Shown: in pieces, positions 1 to 8,014 of the stretch | How positions within the stretch are numbered: position 1 is the first letter of the stretch | Layout of the letters: every line of letters begins with the position of its first letter | Assembly (NCBI GenBank): GCA_049794535.1 | Contig: JBARCX010000235.1 | Coordinates: 1-36,848, forward strand | Direction of reading: 5' to 3' | DNA: 36,848 bases | Source: JBARCX01 sp049794535 | Lineage (GTDB): Bacteria > Pseudomonadota > Gammaproteobacteria > Xanthomonadales > Rhodanobacteraceae | Notes under the pieces: generated by a model | Told to the model about the DNA's origin: nothing | Database searches by the model: none | Seen by the model: the letters and a program-made list of their open reading frames with translations, nothing else | Position numbers and translations under genes: made by a program

Positions 1-498
1 TGCGAAGAGGTTGCACAAGGGCAGGTGGTCGCGCCGGCTAACTTCAATTCGCCGGGGCAGTTGGTGATTGCCGGCAATGCGGAGGCCGTGGATCGTGCGT
101 TGGCGAAACTCGCAGAGCTTGGCGTGAAGAAGGCGATCAAGTTAGCCGTCTCGGTGCCGTCGCATTGTGCGCTGATGCGTGAGGCTGCGGACAAGCTCGG
201 TGAGCGCATGGTCACGCTGCATTGGCAGTTGCCAGCCATCCCTGTGGTGCAGAACGCCGAGGCGCGCAGTTACGACAACCTGGAAGACATTCGCGGTGCA
301 TTGCAGCGGCAGTTGTATCTGCCTGTGCGCTGGACGGAATGCGTGCAGGCGCTTGCTTCCGGTGGTGCCACGCGTATCGCGGAGTGTGGCCCGGGCAAGG
401 TGCTTGCCGGGCTGATCAAGCGCATCGACAAGAGCGTCGAGGCTCGTGCGATCGGCATGCCTGCTGAGTTGGATGCTGCGCGGGCCGAGTGGGTCTGA
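1..498 (+). CDS. fabD: Malonyl-CoA:ACP transacylase, 3' part (5' truncated by window)
   Basis: The frame is open from base 1 and gives the last 165 residues before TGA at 496-498. The protein moves malonyl groups from CoA to acyl carrier protein in the cytoplasm, the entry step for chain extension in type II fatty acid synthesis. The fragment has the family block around SVPSHCALM, whose His (fragment residue 55) matches the catalytic His of FabD, and the preceding NFNSPGQLVIAG block. The nucleophilic Ser (GHSxG) would lie upstream of the window. The GTG at 25 is inside the gene and is not a start. Position just before fabG, acpP and fabF supports the call. The gene is cut only by the window edge; I see no sign of damage. 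Confidence 0.95.
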   Translation, partial: CEEVAQGQVVAPANFNSPGQLVIAGNAEAVDRALAKLAELGVKKAIKLAVSVPSHCALMREAADKLGERMVTLHWQLPAIPVVQNAEARSYDNLEDIRGALQRQLYLPVRWTECVQALASGGATRIAECGPGKVLAGLIKRIDKSVEARAIGMPAELDAARAEWV

Positions 499-517
499 TT
501 CGGCGCAGGCGATTCAC

Positions 518-537
518 GGCCACGTTTAAACGCGGCC
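518..537. repeat. Inverted repeat between fabD and fabG
   Basis: A 20-bp near-perfect dyad: GGCC at 518-521 and 534-537 flank a perfect 10-bp palindrome CGTTTAAACG at 523-532, with one A/C mismatch between the arms. It lies 20 bp after the fabD stop and 55 bp before fabG. It could be an operator-like site or a small mRNA hairpin; there is no T tract, so it is not a convincing terminator. Confidence 0.4.
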
Positions 538-592
538 AAGCAACACACTTTCAAAAAGTTATTCCGAGTCCCGATTTCAAGGAACCCGATAG

Positions 593-1336
593 ATGAGCAA
601 GACATTGCAGGGCGAAGTCGCTTTAGTCACCGGTGCTAGTCGTGGTATCGGCGCAGCCATTGCCGATGAGTTGGCCGTGATGGGCGCCACCGTGATCGGC
701 ACTGCTACCAGCGAAAGTGGTGCGGCGGCGATCGGTGAGCGATTGGCGGCTCATGGTGGCCACGGTCGCATGTTGAATGTCACCGATGGCGCAGCGGTCG
801 AGGCGTTGATCGATGGTATCGCTAAGGAGTTTGGTGCTGTCTCGATCCTGGTCAACAACGCGGGTATTACCCGTGACCAGCTCTTGATGCGCATGCGTGA
901 CGACGATTGGCAGGCCATCATCGATACCAATCTCACGTCGGTCTACCGCACCTCCAAGGCTGTGATGCGCGGCATGATGAAGGCGCGCAAGGGGCGCATC
1001 ATCTCGATTGCCTCGGTGATTGGCCTCACCGGTAATCCCGGGCAGTCCAATTACGCGGCGGCCAAGGCCGGCATCATTGCGTTCTCGAAATCACTGGCAC
1101 GCGAGATCGGTTCGCGTGGCATCACGGTGAACGTGGTTGCGCCGGGCTTCATCGACACTGACATGACCCGCTCGTTGCCCGAAGAATCCAAGCAGGCGCT
1201 GCTTGGACAGATCGCTCTGGGGCGCCTCGGAGAAGTCGCTGATATTGCTAAGGCCGTGGGTTTTCTTGCTTCGCCGGCAGCGACTTACATCACCGGTGAG
1301 ACCTTGCATGTGAATGGCGGTATGTACATGCCGTAA
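593..1336 (+). CDS. fabG: 3-oxoacyl-ACP reductase
   Basis: NADPH-dependent reduction of 3-oxoacyl-ACP to 3-hydroxyacyl-ACP, the first reductive step of each fatty-acid elongation cycle, in the cytoplasm. The 247-residue protein is a classical short-chain dehydrogenase of normal FabG length. It has the cofactor motif TGASRGIG at residues 13-20, NNAG at 88-91, and the catalytic set Asn113, Ser141, Tyr154 and Lys158 (the YAAAK block), with the same Ser-Tyr spacing of 13 as in E. coli FabG. An AAGGA element about 8 bases upstream supports the ATG at 593. It lies between fabD and acpP, the usual order. The 94-base gap after fabD holds an inverted repeat but no clear terminator, so co-transcription with fabD is likely. 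Short-chain dehydrogenases vary in substrate, but context makes FabG the strong reading. Confidence 0.96.
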   Translation: MSKTLQGEVALVTGASRGIGAAIADELAVMGATVIGTATSESGAAAIGERLAAHGGHGRMLNVTDGAAVEALIDGIAKEFGAVSILVNNAGITRDQLLMRMRDDDWQAIIDTNLTSVYRTSKAVMRGMMKARKGRIISIASVIGLTGNPGQSNYAAAKAGIIAFSKSLAREIGSRGITVNVVAPGFIDTDMTRSLPEESKQALLGQIALGRLGEVADIAKAVGFLASPAATYITGETLHVNGGMYMP

Positions 1337-1357
1337 GCCCGTTTGGGCTTCTTATTT
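1335..1357 (+). terminator. Weak terminator-like hairpin after fabG
   Basis: A 6-bp stem AAGCCC/GGGCTT (1335-1340 and 1345-1350) with a GTTT loop overlaps the fabG TAA and is followed by CTTATTT. The stem is short and the T run broken, so termination would be partial at best, leaving some transcript to reach acpP. Confidence 0.4.
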
Positions 1358-1471
1358 GTCGGGTTGTCGCCAGCGAGCGCGTTTTAGGTGACAATTGCTC
1401 TTTCGCGCCGGTCCTTTGGGCCTGCGTCTTATATATACCGATGGAGCGTGGCGGCGTTGTCGCTTAGCCAC

Positions 1472-1477
1472 TACAAT
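1472..1477 (+). promoter_or_regulatory. Possible -10 element upstream of acpP
   Basis: TACAAT followed by a GC-rich stretch, 70 bases before acpP. The same TACAAT plus GC-rich pattern is found ahead of nuoA and rpsO in this window. I cannot find a good -35 box at 16-18 bases. A second AT-rich stretch, TATATATA near 1430-1437, is an alternative -10. Confidence 0.3.
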
Positions 1478-1546
1478 CCGCCGGTCTTAGCTGGTGACTA
1501 GCCAGCACAGCATCCTAAACAAATTCCCCGTGGGAGGTTTGGCAAC

Positions 1547-1786
1547 ATGAGCACGATCGAAGAGCGCGTCAAGAAAATCGTCATCGAGCAGCTGGGCGTG
1601 AAAGAAGATGAGGTCACGGCGAACGCTTCGTTCGTGGACGATCTGGGCGCGGATTCGCTGGACACGGTCGAACTCGTAATGGCTCTTGAAGAAGAGTTCG
1701 AGACCGAGATTCCGGACGAGGACGCAGAGAAGCTCACCACCGTTCAGCAGGCTATCGATTACATCAAGTCCCATAGCAAGGACTGA
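1547..1786 (+). CDS. acpP: Acyl carrier protein
   Basis: Small acidic carrier that holds the growing acyl chain on a 4'-phosphopantetheine arm and shuttles it between fatty-acid synthesis enzymes. At 79 residues it has the usual length. The attachment motif GADSLDTVE is present with the modified Ser at residue 37 (36 after Met removal), within the typical helix-rich, Glu/Asp-rich sequence. A strong GGGAGG ribosome binding site at 1532-1537 lies 9 bases before ATG. The gene has its own 210-base upstream region with a candidate promoter, and an intrinsic terminator follows, which fits its usual very high expression compared with neighbours. Confidence 0.97.
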   Translation: MSTIEERVKKIVIEQLGVKEDEVTANASFVDDLGADSLDTVELVMALEEEFETEIPDEDAEKLTTVQQAIDYIKSHSKD

Positions 1787-1844
1787 TCGTACGTGTGGCA
1801 GGACGGCGCCCATCGCGCTGCTGTCCACGTAGCGATACCGGAAG

Positions 1845-1870
1845 CTGCGCCGACTTGGCGCAGTTTTCGT
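1845..1870 (+). terminator. Intrinsic terminator after acpP
   Basis: A perfect 7-bp GC-rich stem CTGCGCC/GGCGCAG (1845-1851 and 1857-1863) with a 5-base loop is followed directly by TTTTCGTTT. This is a good Rho-independent terminator, so fabF probably has its own promoter or depends on readthrough. Confidence 0.85.
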
Positions 1871-1984
1871 TTCTGCCATTTGTAACGTCCGACGCCGTAT
1901 GGTTTGCAGGGCGGTGGACATGCGCGATTTGCGGGGGATGACGGCCTAACAGTCGCTCTCTCCGAACCACGAAGGAACAAAAGC

Positions 1985-3223
1985 ATGAGCAAACGACGTG
2001 TGGTAGTGACCGGTCTCGGCATCATCTCGCCGGTCGGCAACGATGTCGCCACCGCCTGGGAGCGCATTCTCAAGGGCGTCAGCGGCATCGGCCCTGTGAC
2101 CCACTTCGACGCCACCAACTTTGCCACGCGCATTGCTGGCCAGGTAAGCGGCTTTGATCCGGGGCAATGGATGGCTGCGAAGGACGTGAAGAAGATGGAT
2201 CCGTTCATCCACTACGGCATCGCTGCGGGCACACAGGCCCTACGCGACTCCGGACTGGAAATAACGGATGCCAACGCACCACGTATTGGCGTTGCCGTCG
2301 GTGCTGGCATCGGCGGTCTCAACACCATCGAGGACACCTCGATCGAGCTACATGAGAAGGGCCCGCGCCGCGTGTCGCCGTTCTTCGTGCCTAGCTCGAT
2401 CATCAACATGGTCTCTGGTCACCTGTCGATCATGTTCGGCCTGAAGGGTCCAAACATTGCGTGCGTTACCGCGTGCACTACGGCCACTCACAACATTGGC
2501 CTGGCGGCGCGGATGATTCAGTACGGCGATGCGGACGCGATGATCGCGGGTGGTGCCGAGTTCGCTACTACGGGTACCGCGATGGCCGGCTTCTGCTCGG
2601 CCAAAGCCATGTCTACCCGCAACGATGATCCGACCAAGGCGAGTCGTCCGTGGGATAAGGATCGTGATGGCTTCGTGTTGTCTGATGGTGCCGGTGTACT
2701 GGTATTGGAAGAATACGAGCACGCCAAGGCACGTGGCGCGAATATCTATGCCGAGCTGGTTGGTTTCGGCATGAGCGGTGACGCGTACCACATCACGGCA
2801 CCCAGTGTGGGTGGCGAAGGTGCGGCACGTTGCATGGAGAATGCGCTGCGCGACGGTGGTCTGAATCCGTCCGATGTGCAGTACATCAATGCGCACGGTA
2901 CCTCGACGCCACCGGGCGATCTGGGTGAGGTGCTGGCTGCCAAGCGCGTGTTTGGCGATCACGCCTATAAGCTCGCGATTAGCTCGACCAAGTCGACCAC
3001 CGGCCATCTGCTCGGTGCAGCGGGTGGTGTGGAGGCGATCTTCAGCATCCTCGCGCTGCGTGACCAAGTGGTGCCGCCGACGATCAACCTTGACGAGCCA
3101 AGCGAAGACTGCGATCTCGACTTCGTGCCGCATACCGCACGCGAAGCCAAGCTTGACGTGGTGATCTCCAACTCATTCGGTTTTGGCGGCACCAACGGCA
3201 CGCTTGCATTCCGTCGCGTTTGA
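1985..3223 (+). CDS. fabF: 3-oxoacyl-ACP synthase II
   Basis: Condenses acyl-ACP with malonyl-ACP to extend the chain by two carbons, in the cytoplasm. The 412-residue thiolase-fold protein has the Cys-His-His triad: Cys164 in the VTACTTAT block, His304 in NAHGTSTP and His341 in KSTTGH, plus the C-terminal GFGGTN loop. The frame is open upstream to 1904, but the ATG at 1985 is the right start: AAGGA at 1972-1976 precedes it by 8 bases and MSKRRVVVTGLG is the normal FabF N-terminus. It follows acpP after a terminator and ends only 7 bases before the chosen pabB start. FabB is a less likely alternative given length and linkage to acpP. Confidence 0.96.
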   Translation: MSKRRVVVTGLGIISPVGNDVATAWERILKGVSGIGPVTHFDATNFATRIAGQVSGFDPGQWMAAKDVKKMDPFIHYGIAAGTQALRDSGLEITDANAPRIGVAVGAGIGGLNTIEDTSIELHEKGPRRVSPFFVPSSIINMVSGHLSIMFGLKGPNIACVTACTTATHNIGLAARMIQYGDADAMIAGGAEFATTGTAMAGFCSAKAMSTRNDDPTKASRPWDKDRDGFVLSDGAGVLVLEEYEHAKARGANIYAELVGFGMSGDAYHITAPSVGGEGAARCMENALRDGGLNPSDVQYINAHGTSTPPGDLGEVLAAKRVFGDHAYKLAISSTKSTTGHLLGAAGGVEAIFSILALRDQVVPPTINLDEPSEDCDLDFVPHTAREAKLDVVISNSFGFGGTNGTLAFRRV

Positions 3224-3230
3224 GCGACGA

Positions 3231-4583
3231 GTGAGCTGTCATCGACGGACCCTGCACGGCCGGCGCGATCTACTTGCGCCGGCCGCTGCATTTCCGGGTC
3301 GCTATCCCTGTTTGCTCGAAAGCGTGGTGCGCGGCACGCCGCAATCCCGCTACGACATCCTGTTTGCTTTTCCGCAAGGCAGCTTGACGCTGCGGGCTGA
3401 TGGTTGTCTTCAGGATGGTGATGGGAATCAGCGATCGGGCCGTTTTCTCGATGCGCTGGATGCTGCATGGCAAGCAGAGCATATATCGCCCTCTGATGAC
3501 GACAACCTGCCATACCATGGTGGTTGGGTGCTGATGCTGGCCTATGAGCTGGCTGGCGAGATCGAGCCAAAACTACGTCTGCGTCCGCCACAGGGATTGC
3601 CCGTAGCCATGGCCTTGCGCTGCCCGGCAGCGGTGATCGTCGATCATGAGCGCGACTGCACCACGTTGATCGCGGAATCCGGCTATGTGCATCTGTTGGA
3701 TGCATTGGAGGCTGATCTGGCCGCTGAGGCAACCATTCCAGCCTTGGCTGCTGCCGAATCAATAGAGGAAGACGCACCTTCGTTATTCCTCGATGGCGTC
3801 GCTCGCATCTATGACCACTTACATGCAGGTGACATCTTCCAGGTGAATCTGTCGCGTGCATGGCGTGCGCGTGACTTGGAGGAACAGCAGCCGGCATCGT
3901 TGTATTCAGCGCTGCGCAAGGCTAATCCGGCACCCTTTGCCGGCATGCTGCAGCAGCCGGAGTGGGCCGTGATCAGCTCATCACCGGAGCGATTGGTGGA
4001 GGTTCGTGGTGGCGTAGCGCAGACCCGGCCGATAGCGGGTACCCGTCCACGCAGCGCGGGTGATGACGAGGCCGCACGTATCCGCGAGCTTTGTGCGCAT
4101 CCTAAGGAACGTGCTGAGCACGTCATGCTGGTCGATCTCGAGCGCAACGATCTGGGGCGCGTTTGCCAGCCGGGCACGGTGCAGGTAGATGAGCTGATGA
4201 CAGTGGAGAGCTATGCACACGTGCACCACATCGTTTCCAACGTGCGTGGGCGTCTGCGTGAAGGTGTCACGCCAGGTCAGGTGATTGCCGCTACTTTCCC
4301 GGGGGGCACCATTACGGGTTGTCCCAAGGTGCGTTGCATGGAAATCATTGCCGCGCTGGAAGATGCGCCTCGCGGGGCATATACCGGTGCCATGGGTTAC
4401 CTCGATCGCAATGGCAATCTGGATCTCAATATTCTGATCCGCACGCTGACGCTCAATGGCGATCAGGTGAGTTTGCGCGCGGGTGCTGGCATCGTTGCTG
4501 ATTCGGTGGCGGAGAAAGAGTTGGACGAAACCCGCGCAAAGGCTCGTGGCATGCTGCGAGCCTTGGGAGTGGTTGGCGGATGA
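3231..4583 (+). CDS. pabB: Aminodeoxychorismate synthase component I (PabB-like)
   Basis: Chorismate-using enzyme that, with a glutamine amidotransferase (PabA, not in this window), makes 4-amino-4-deoxychorismate for folate synthesis. The chosen GTG start at 3231 gives 450 residues and begins just after fabF; an ATG at 3183 would overlap fabF by 41 bases. The chorismate-binding domain is complete: SSSPERL (249-255), PIAGTRPR (267-274), the ERNDLGR block (304-310) and PGGTITGCPK (357-366). Position 269 is Ala. In E. coli PabB this place is a catalytic Lys (PIKGT), whereas anthranilate synthase TrpE has Ala. Linkage to pabC, overlapping by 4 bases, argues for PabB; the residue alone would suggest TrpE-like chemistry. 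The ribosome binding site is weak, so coupling to fabF translation is possible. Confidence 0.83.
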   Translation: MSCHRRTLHGRRDLLAPAAAFPGRYPCLLESVVRGTPQSRYDILFAFPQGSLTLRADGCLQDGDGNQRSGRFLDALDAAWQAEHISPSDDDNLPYHGGWVLMLAYELAGEIEPKLRLRPPQGLPVAMALRCPAAVIVDHERDCTTLIAESGYVHLLDALEADLAAEATIPALAAAESIEEDAPSLFLDGVARIYDHLHAGDIFQVNLSRAWRARDLEEQQPASLYSALRKANPAPFAGMLQQPEWAVISSSPERLVEVRGGVAQTRPIAGTRPRSAGDDEAARIRELCAHPKERAEHVMLVDLERNDLGRVCQPGTVQVDELMTVESYAHVHHIVSNVRGRLREGVTPGQVIAATFPGGTITGCPKVRCMEIIAALEDAPRGAYTGAMGYLDRNGNLDLNILIRTLTLNGDQVSLRAGAGIVADSVAEKELDETRAKARGMLRALGVVGG

Positions 4584-5395
4584 TGCTCATCAATGGGCAG
4601 CCGGGCGATAGCATCTCCGCGTTGGATCGTGGCCTGAGCTATGGTGATGGTCTGTTCGAAACGATCCGCTTCGTTGGCGAAGTTGCGCCGCTTTGGTCGC
4701 GGCATATGCAACGGCTGCACCTGGGCTGCGAACGATTGCGTTTGCCATTGCCGGATGAGGCATTGCTCTGGCATGAAGCTATGACAGTGACGCATGGGCT
4801 GCCGCAATCCGTATTACGCATCACGCTTACTCGTGGTGTGGGCGAGCGCGGTTACGCGTGGTCAGCTGCGCTGCAACCCACGCGTATCGTCGCTGCTTTT
4901 CCGATGCCGTTACTGGCTGCTGGTACGTATGCACATGGTGTACGTATGCATCAGTGCGAAACAAAGCTGGCCGAACAGCCGCTGTTGGCTGGGATCAAAC
5001 ATCTCAACCGTCTGGAGCAGGTGCTGGCGCGTGCAGAGTGGAGTGATTCGGCGGCTGCTGAGGGTTTGCTATGCGACGTGTACGGGCGGGTGATTTCAGC
5101 CACGGCGGCTAACCTATTCGCAGTGATCGATGGTTCGACGGTGACTCCCTCGCTGGATCGCTGCGGTGTGGCTGGCGTGGCACGCGCCGAACTACTGACT
5201 GTACTGCCGCAGGCACAAGTACGTGATCTGTCGCTGAAAGAGTGTCTGCAGGCGTCGGAGCTCTTCCTCAGCTCGAGCATTCGCGGCATCCTGCCGGTTC
5301 AGGCCGTCGGCGATAAGGTGTTCGCCCCCGGCCCAGTCGCCCGCATGTTGCAGCAGCATTGGTGCGGGCTTGGCTTTCCGATGGAGCAGGCATGA
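4580..5395 (+). CDS. pabC: Aminodeoxychorismate lyase
   Basis: PLP-dependent lyase that releases pyruvate from aminodeoxychorismate to give p-aminobenzoate, completing the branch begun by PabB. The 271-residue protein is a fold-type IV PLP enzyme: DRGLSYGDGLFETIR near residues 16-30, the PLP lysine Lys140 in AGIKHLNRLEQVL, and the C-terminal ATAANLF and GVAGVAR blocks. The first ATG (4580) overlaps the pabB TGA in an ATGA junction; a second ATG directly follows at 4583 and could be used instead. Branched-chain or D-amino-acid aminotransferases share the fold, but the KHLNRLEQV block and the pabB neighbour make PabC the best call. The stop again overlaps the start of mltG. Confidence 0.9.
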   Translation: MMLINGQPGDSISALDRGLSYGDGLFETIRFVGEVAPLWSRHMQRLHLGCERLRLPLPDEALLWHEAMTVTHGLPQSVLRITLTRGVGERGYAWSAALQPTRIVAAFPMPLLAAGTYAHGVRMHQCETKLAEQPLLAGIKHLNRLEQVLARAEWSDSAAAEGLLCDVYGRVISATAANLFAVIDGSTVTPSLDRCGVAGVARAELLTVLPQAQVRDLSLKECLQASELFLSSSIRGILPVQAVGDKVFAPGPVARMLQQHWCGLGFPMEQA

Positions 5396-6429
5396 ATCGC
5401 AAGGCAAACCGCGGTCGCGCATTCTGGCGCGTGTTGATCTTGGTTGTACTGTTGGCGCTGGCGGCTGCCGTGGTGTGGGGCTGGCGTGATTTTGCGCGTT
5501 TCGGCAACTCACCGTTGAATGCGAGCGTACAAAGCAAGAGCATCGATATCGGTCGTGGCGCCAGTTTCAAGGATATCGTTCGGCAGTTGCGTCAAAGTGG
5601 ACTGAGCACCGCCTCGCCCTTGTATTGGCGGTTACTCGCTGAGCAGATGCATGTGGCTGGGCATCTGCACGCCGGTGAGTACGCCATCAGTACCGGTATG
5701 ACGCCGCGCCAGTTGCTGGACAACATGGCCAATGGCAAGGTCATGCAGCGTAACTTCACTATTGTCGACGGTTGGACTTTCCACGAGATGCTGCAGGCTT
5801 TGGCCAAGGCCGACAAGCTACAGCACGATAGCGACGGACTGGATGACGCGATGATCATGCAGAAGATTGGCGCTTCCGGCGAGATGCCGGAGGGGCGCTT
5901 CTTGCCTGAGACCTATGCCTACGTTAAAGGCGATGGCGATCTAGACATTCTCAAGCGTGCCCATGCTGCTATGGTCAAAACGCTCGCCGCGCTGTGGCCG
6001 CAGCGTGACAAGGACGTGCCGCTTGCTACTCCGTATGATGCGTTGATCCTTGCATCGATCGTGGAGAAGGAGACCGGTCGTGCCGATGAACGCGAACGGA
6101 TTGCTGGGGTGTTTGTGCGACGCTTGCAGACTCGCATGTTGCTGCAGACTGACCCCACGGTGATCTACGGCATGGGTGCGAATTACCACGGCAACATCCG
6201 CAAGGTCGATCTCACCACCGACACGCCCTATAACACCTATACCCGCCCAGGTTTGCCGCCTACACCGATTGCACTACCAGGTAGGCCAGCGATTGAAGCG
6301 GCTTTGCATCCGGCTGCGGGTAACGAGCTTTACTTCGTCGCTCGCGGTGACGGCACACACGTGTTTTCCAGCACGTTGGAAGAACAGAATCACAACGTTG
6401 CCTGCTATCAGTTGAAGCGCTGCCAATGA
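5392..6429 (+). CDS. mltG: Endolytic murein transglycosylase
   Basis: Inner-membrane enzyme that cuts nascent glycan strands and ends peptidoglycan polymerisation. The 345-residue protein (start at the ATGA overlap with pabC) has an N-terminal membrane anchor at about residues 12-31, with a basic cytoplasmic tip, and a periplasmic YceG domain. The conserved ASIVEKETGR block carries the catalytic Glu225 (Glu218 in E. coli), followed by QTDPTVIYG and the YNTYTRPGLPPTPI region typical of the family. An upstream in-frame start at 5359 exists inside pabC but gives no recognisable N-terminus. The order pabC-mltG-tmk-holB is shared with many gammaproteobacteria. Its stop overlaps the tmk start by 4 bases. 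Confidence 0.94.
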   Translation: MNRKANRGRAFWRVLILVVLLALAAAVVWGWRDFARFGNSPLNASVQSKSIDIGRGASFKDIVRQLRQSGLSTASPLYWRLLAEQMHVAGHLHAGEYAISTGMTPRQLLDNMANGKVMQRNFTIVDGWTFHEMLQALAKADKLQHDSDGLDDAMIMQKIGASGEMPEGRFLPETYAYVKGDGDLDILKRAHAAMVKTLAALWPQRDKDVPLATPYDALILASIVEKETGRADERERIAGVFVRRLQTRMLLQTDPTVIYGMGANYHGNIRKVDLTTDTPYNTYTRPGLPPTPIALPGRPAIEAALHPAAGNELYFVARGDGTHVFSSTLEEQNHNVACYQLKRCQ

Positions 6430-7079
6430 CCACATCCTCCATGCCCATGCCGCGAGGCAAGTTCATTAGCCTTGAAGGTGGCGAAGGTGCTGGCAAAAGC
6501 ACTTTGCTGGCGGGTCTGCGTGAGCACTTCATTGCGCAGGGTATCGATTTGCGGTTGACGCGCGAGCCGGGCGGCACGCCGTTAGGTGAGGCTGTGCGCA
6601 CGATGGTGCTTAGCCCGACGCATCGTGAAGTATGTGCGGAAAGCGAGCTGCTACTGATGTTTGCTGCACGCGCGCAGTTGGTGCGCGAAGTGATTGAGCC
6701 TGCGCTGGCCGCAGGGCAGTGGGTGCTATGTGACCGCTATGTGGATGCCAGTTACGCGTACCAGGGTGGTGGGCGTGGGCAGCCCTCTGAACGTATCGCA
6801 GAGCTGGAGCGCTGGGCCTGTGCTGGCTTGAAGCCAGAGCTCACCTTGCTGCTCGATTTGCCGGTAGCCACCGGTCGCGCACGCGCTGCGGGTCGTAGTG
6901 AAGCAGATCGTATCGAGGTTGAGGCGGATGCGTTCTTCGAGCGTGTTCGTGCGGTATACCGCCAGCGCGCTGCTACTGATCCAGAGCGCTTTCGTGTGAT
7001 CGACGCCAGTCAGTCGGCCGTTGCTGTATTACAGGCGGCGGTGGCTGCAGTGGCCCATCTATTCGGAGCGGCAGCATGA
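6426..7079 (+). CDS. tmk: Thymidylate kinase
   Basis: Phosphorylates dTMP to dTDP with ATP, an essential step in dTTP supply. The 217-residue protein has the P-loop GGEGAGKST at residues 18-26, the TREPGGTPLGE substrate block, DRYVDASYAYQG with the DRY/S motif, and an Arg-containing lid near GRARAAGRSEADR. The ATG at 6426 overlaps the mltG stop; further Met codons at residues 6 and 8 precede the conserved GKFISLEG strand, so the exact start is not certain. It is followed by holB in another ATGA overlap, the usual tmk-holB pairing that links nucleotide supply with replication. Confidence 0.95.
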   Translation: MTTSSMPMPRGKFISLEGGEGAGKSTLLAGLREHFIAQGIDLRLTREPGGTPLGEAVRTMVLSPTHREVCAESELLLMFAARAQLVREVIEPALAAGQWVLCDRYVDASYAYQGGGRGQPSERIAELERWACAGLKPELTLLLDLPVATGRARAAGRSEADRIEVEADAFFERVRAVYRQRAATDPERFRVIDASQSAVAVLQAAVAAVAHLFGAAA

Positions 7080-8011
7080 GCGCGCCACCCTGGCATGCAG
7101 AGCATTGGATGCGTCTGCAGGCACGCAGACGGCGTGAGGCTCTGCCGCACGCGCTACTGCTATGTGGCCCTGCCGGATTGGGCAAGCGCGACTTTCTTCG
7201 ACGCTTTGTGCGTGGCCTGCTATGTGGGCAGTCGCAGGATGGTGATGCTTGTGGTCGCTGCCGCAGTTGCCTGTTGCTGGATGCGGGTACCCATCCTGAC
7301 TATGTCGCATTGAGTTATGGCCTGCGCAAGGATGGCGTGCAGCGCAGCGAGATCGTGGTCGACCAGATTCGCGAGTTATCTGCACGGCTGGCTACCTCCA
7401 GCCAGTTTGGCGGGTGGCAGATCGCCAGCATCGACCCGGCCGATGCGATGAATACCGCCGCGGCCAATGCCTTGCTCAAGACGCTGGAAGAGCCAGCCAG
7501 GCAGACCATGCTGATCCTGCTCGCCGATCAGCCGTGGCGTATGCCGGCAACGATACGCAGCCGCTGCCAGCGTTTGGAATTCCAGCTGCCGCCACGGGAC
7601 GAGGCCATGGCGTGGTTGCAGGCCGAAGGCGTCAAAGATGCTGACACTGCACTTGTCGCTGCGGGTGGTAATCCGGGGCTGGCCCAGATATGGGCGAAGG
7701 ATGGTGCACTTCAGCGTCGCCAGGAAGTTCGTAAGGATATGGCTGCGCTGGCTGCTGGTCGTGGCGAGACCATGGAGATAGTGCGCCGATGGTTGGATAG
7801 CGAGCCCGCTCAACGCCTGTGGTTTGCCGCGCAAGCGGCTGCGGATGAGACGCGCGCGCAAGCGGCTGCGCGTGCCGGGGCGCTGGTCAGTGCCATGGAT
7901 AGTGAGGCGTTGATGCATTGGTACGATGCGGCTAACCGTGCTCGCGAGGCTTTGCGAGGCCCTTTGCGCAACGACCTCCTGTTGCTTGAGCTGCTTTCCC
8001 GCTGGCGCTGA
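7076..8011 (+). CDS. holB: DNA polymerase III delta' subunit
   Basis: Clamp-loader subunit that helps load the beta clamp for chromosomal replication. The 311-residue AAA+ protein has a Walker-A-like GPAGLGK at residues 31-37, a four-Cys zinc site (Cys50, 59, 62 and 65), the NALLKTLEEP block and the sensor/arginine-finger motif RSRCQR. The C-terminal part is less conserved, as in other delta' proteins. The start lies in an ATGA overlap with the tmk stop. Only 3 bases separate its stop from the deacetylase-like gene, so the block is probably one transcript. DnaX is excluded by length and context. Confidence 0.92.
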   Translation: MSAPPWHAEHWMRLQARRRREALPHALLLCGPAGLGKRDFLRRFVRGLLCGQSQDGDACGRCRSCLLLDAGTHPDYVALSYGLRKDGVQRSEIVVDQIRELSARLATSSQFGGWQIASIDPADAMNTAAANALLKTLEEPARQTMLILLADQPWRMPATIRSRCQRLEFQLPPRDEAMAWLQAEGVKDADTALVAAGGNPGLAQIWAKDGALQRRQEVRKDMAALAAGRGETMEIVRRWLDSEPAQRLWFAAQAAADETRAQAAARAGALVSAMDSEALMHWYDAANRAREALRGPLRNDLLLLELLSRWR

Positions 8012-8014
8012 GAT

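Noticed and set aside
3183..3230. Upstream ATG start for pabB overlapping fabF by 41 bases
   Set aside because: The added 16 residues do not look like a PabB N-terminus, and the overlap with a conserved fabF end is less likely than the GTG start at 3231.
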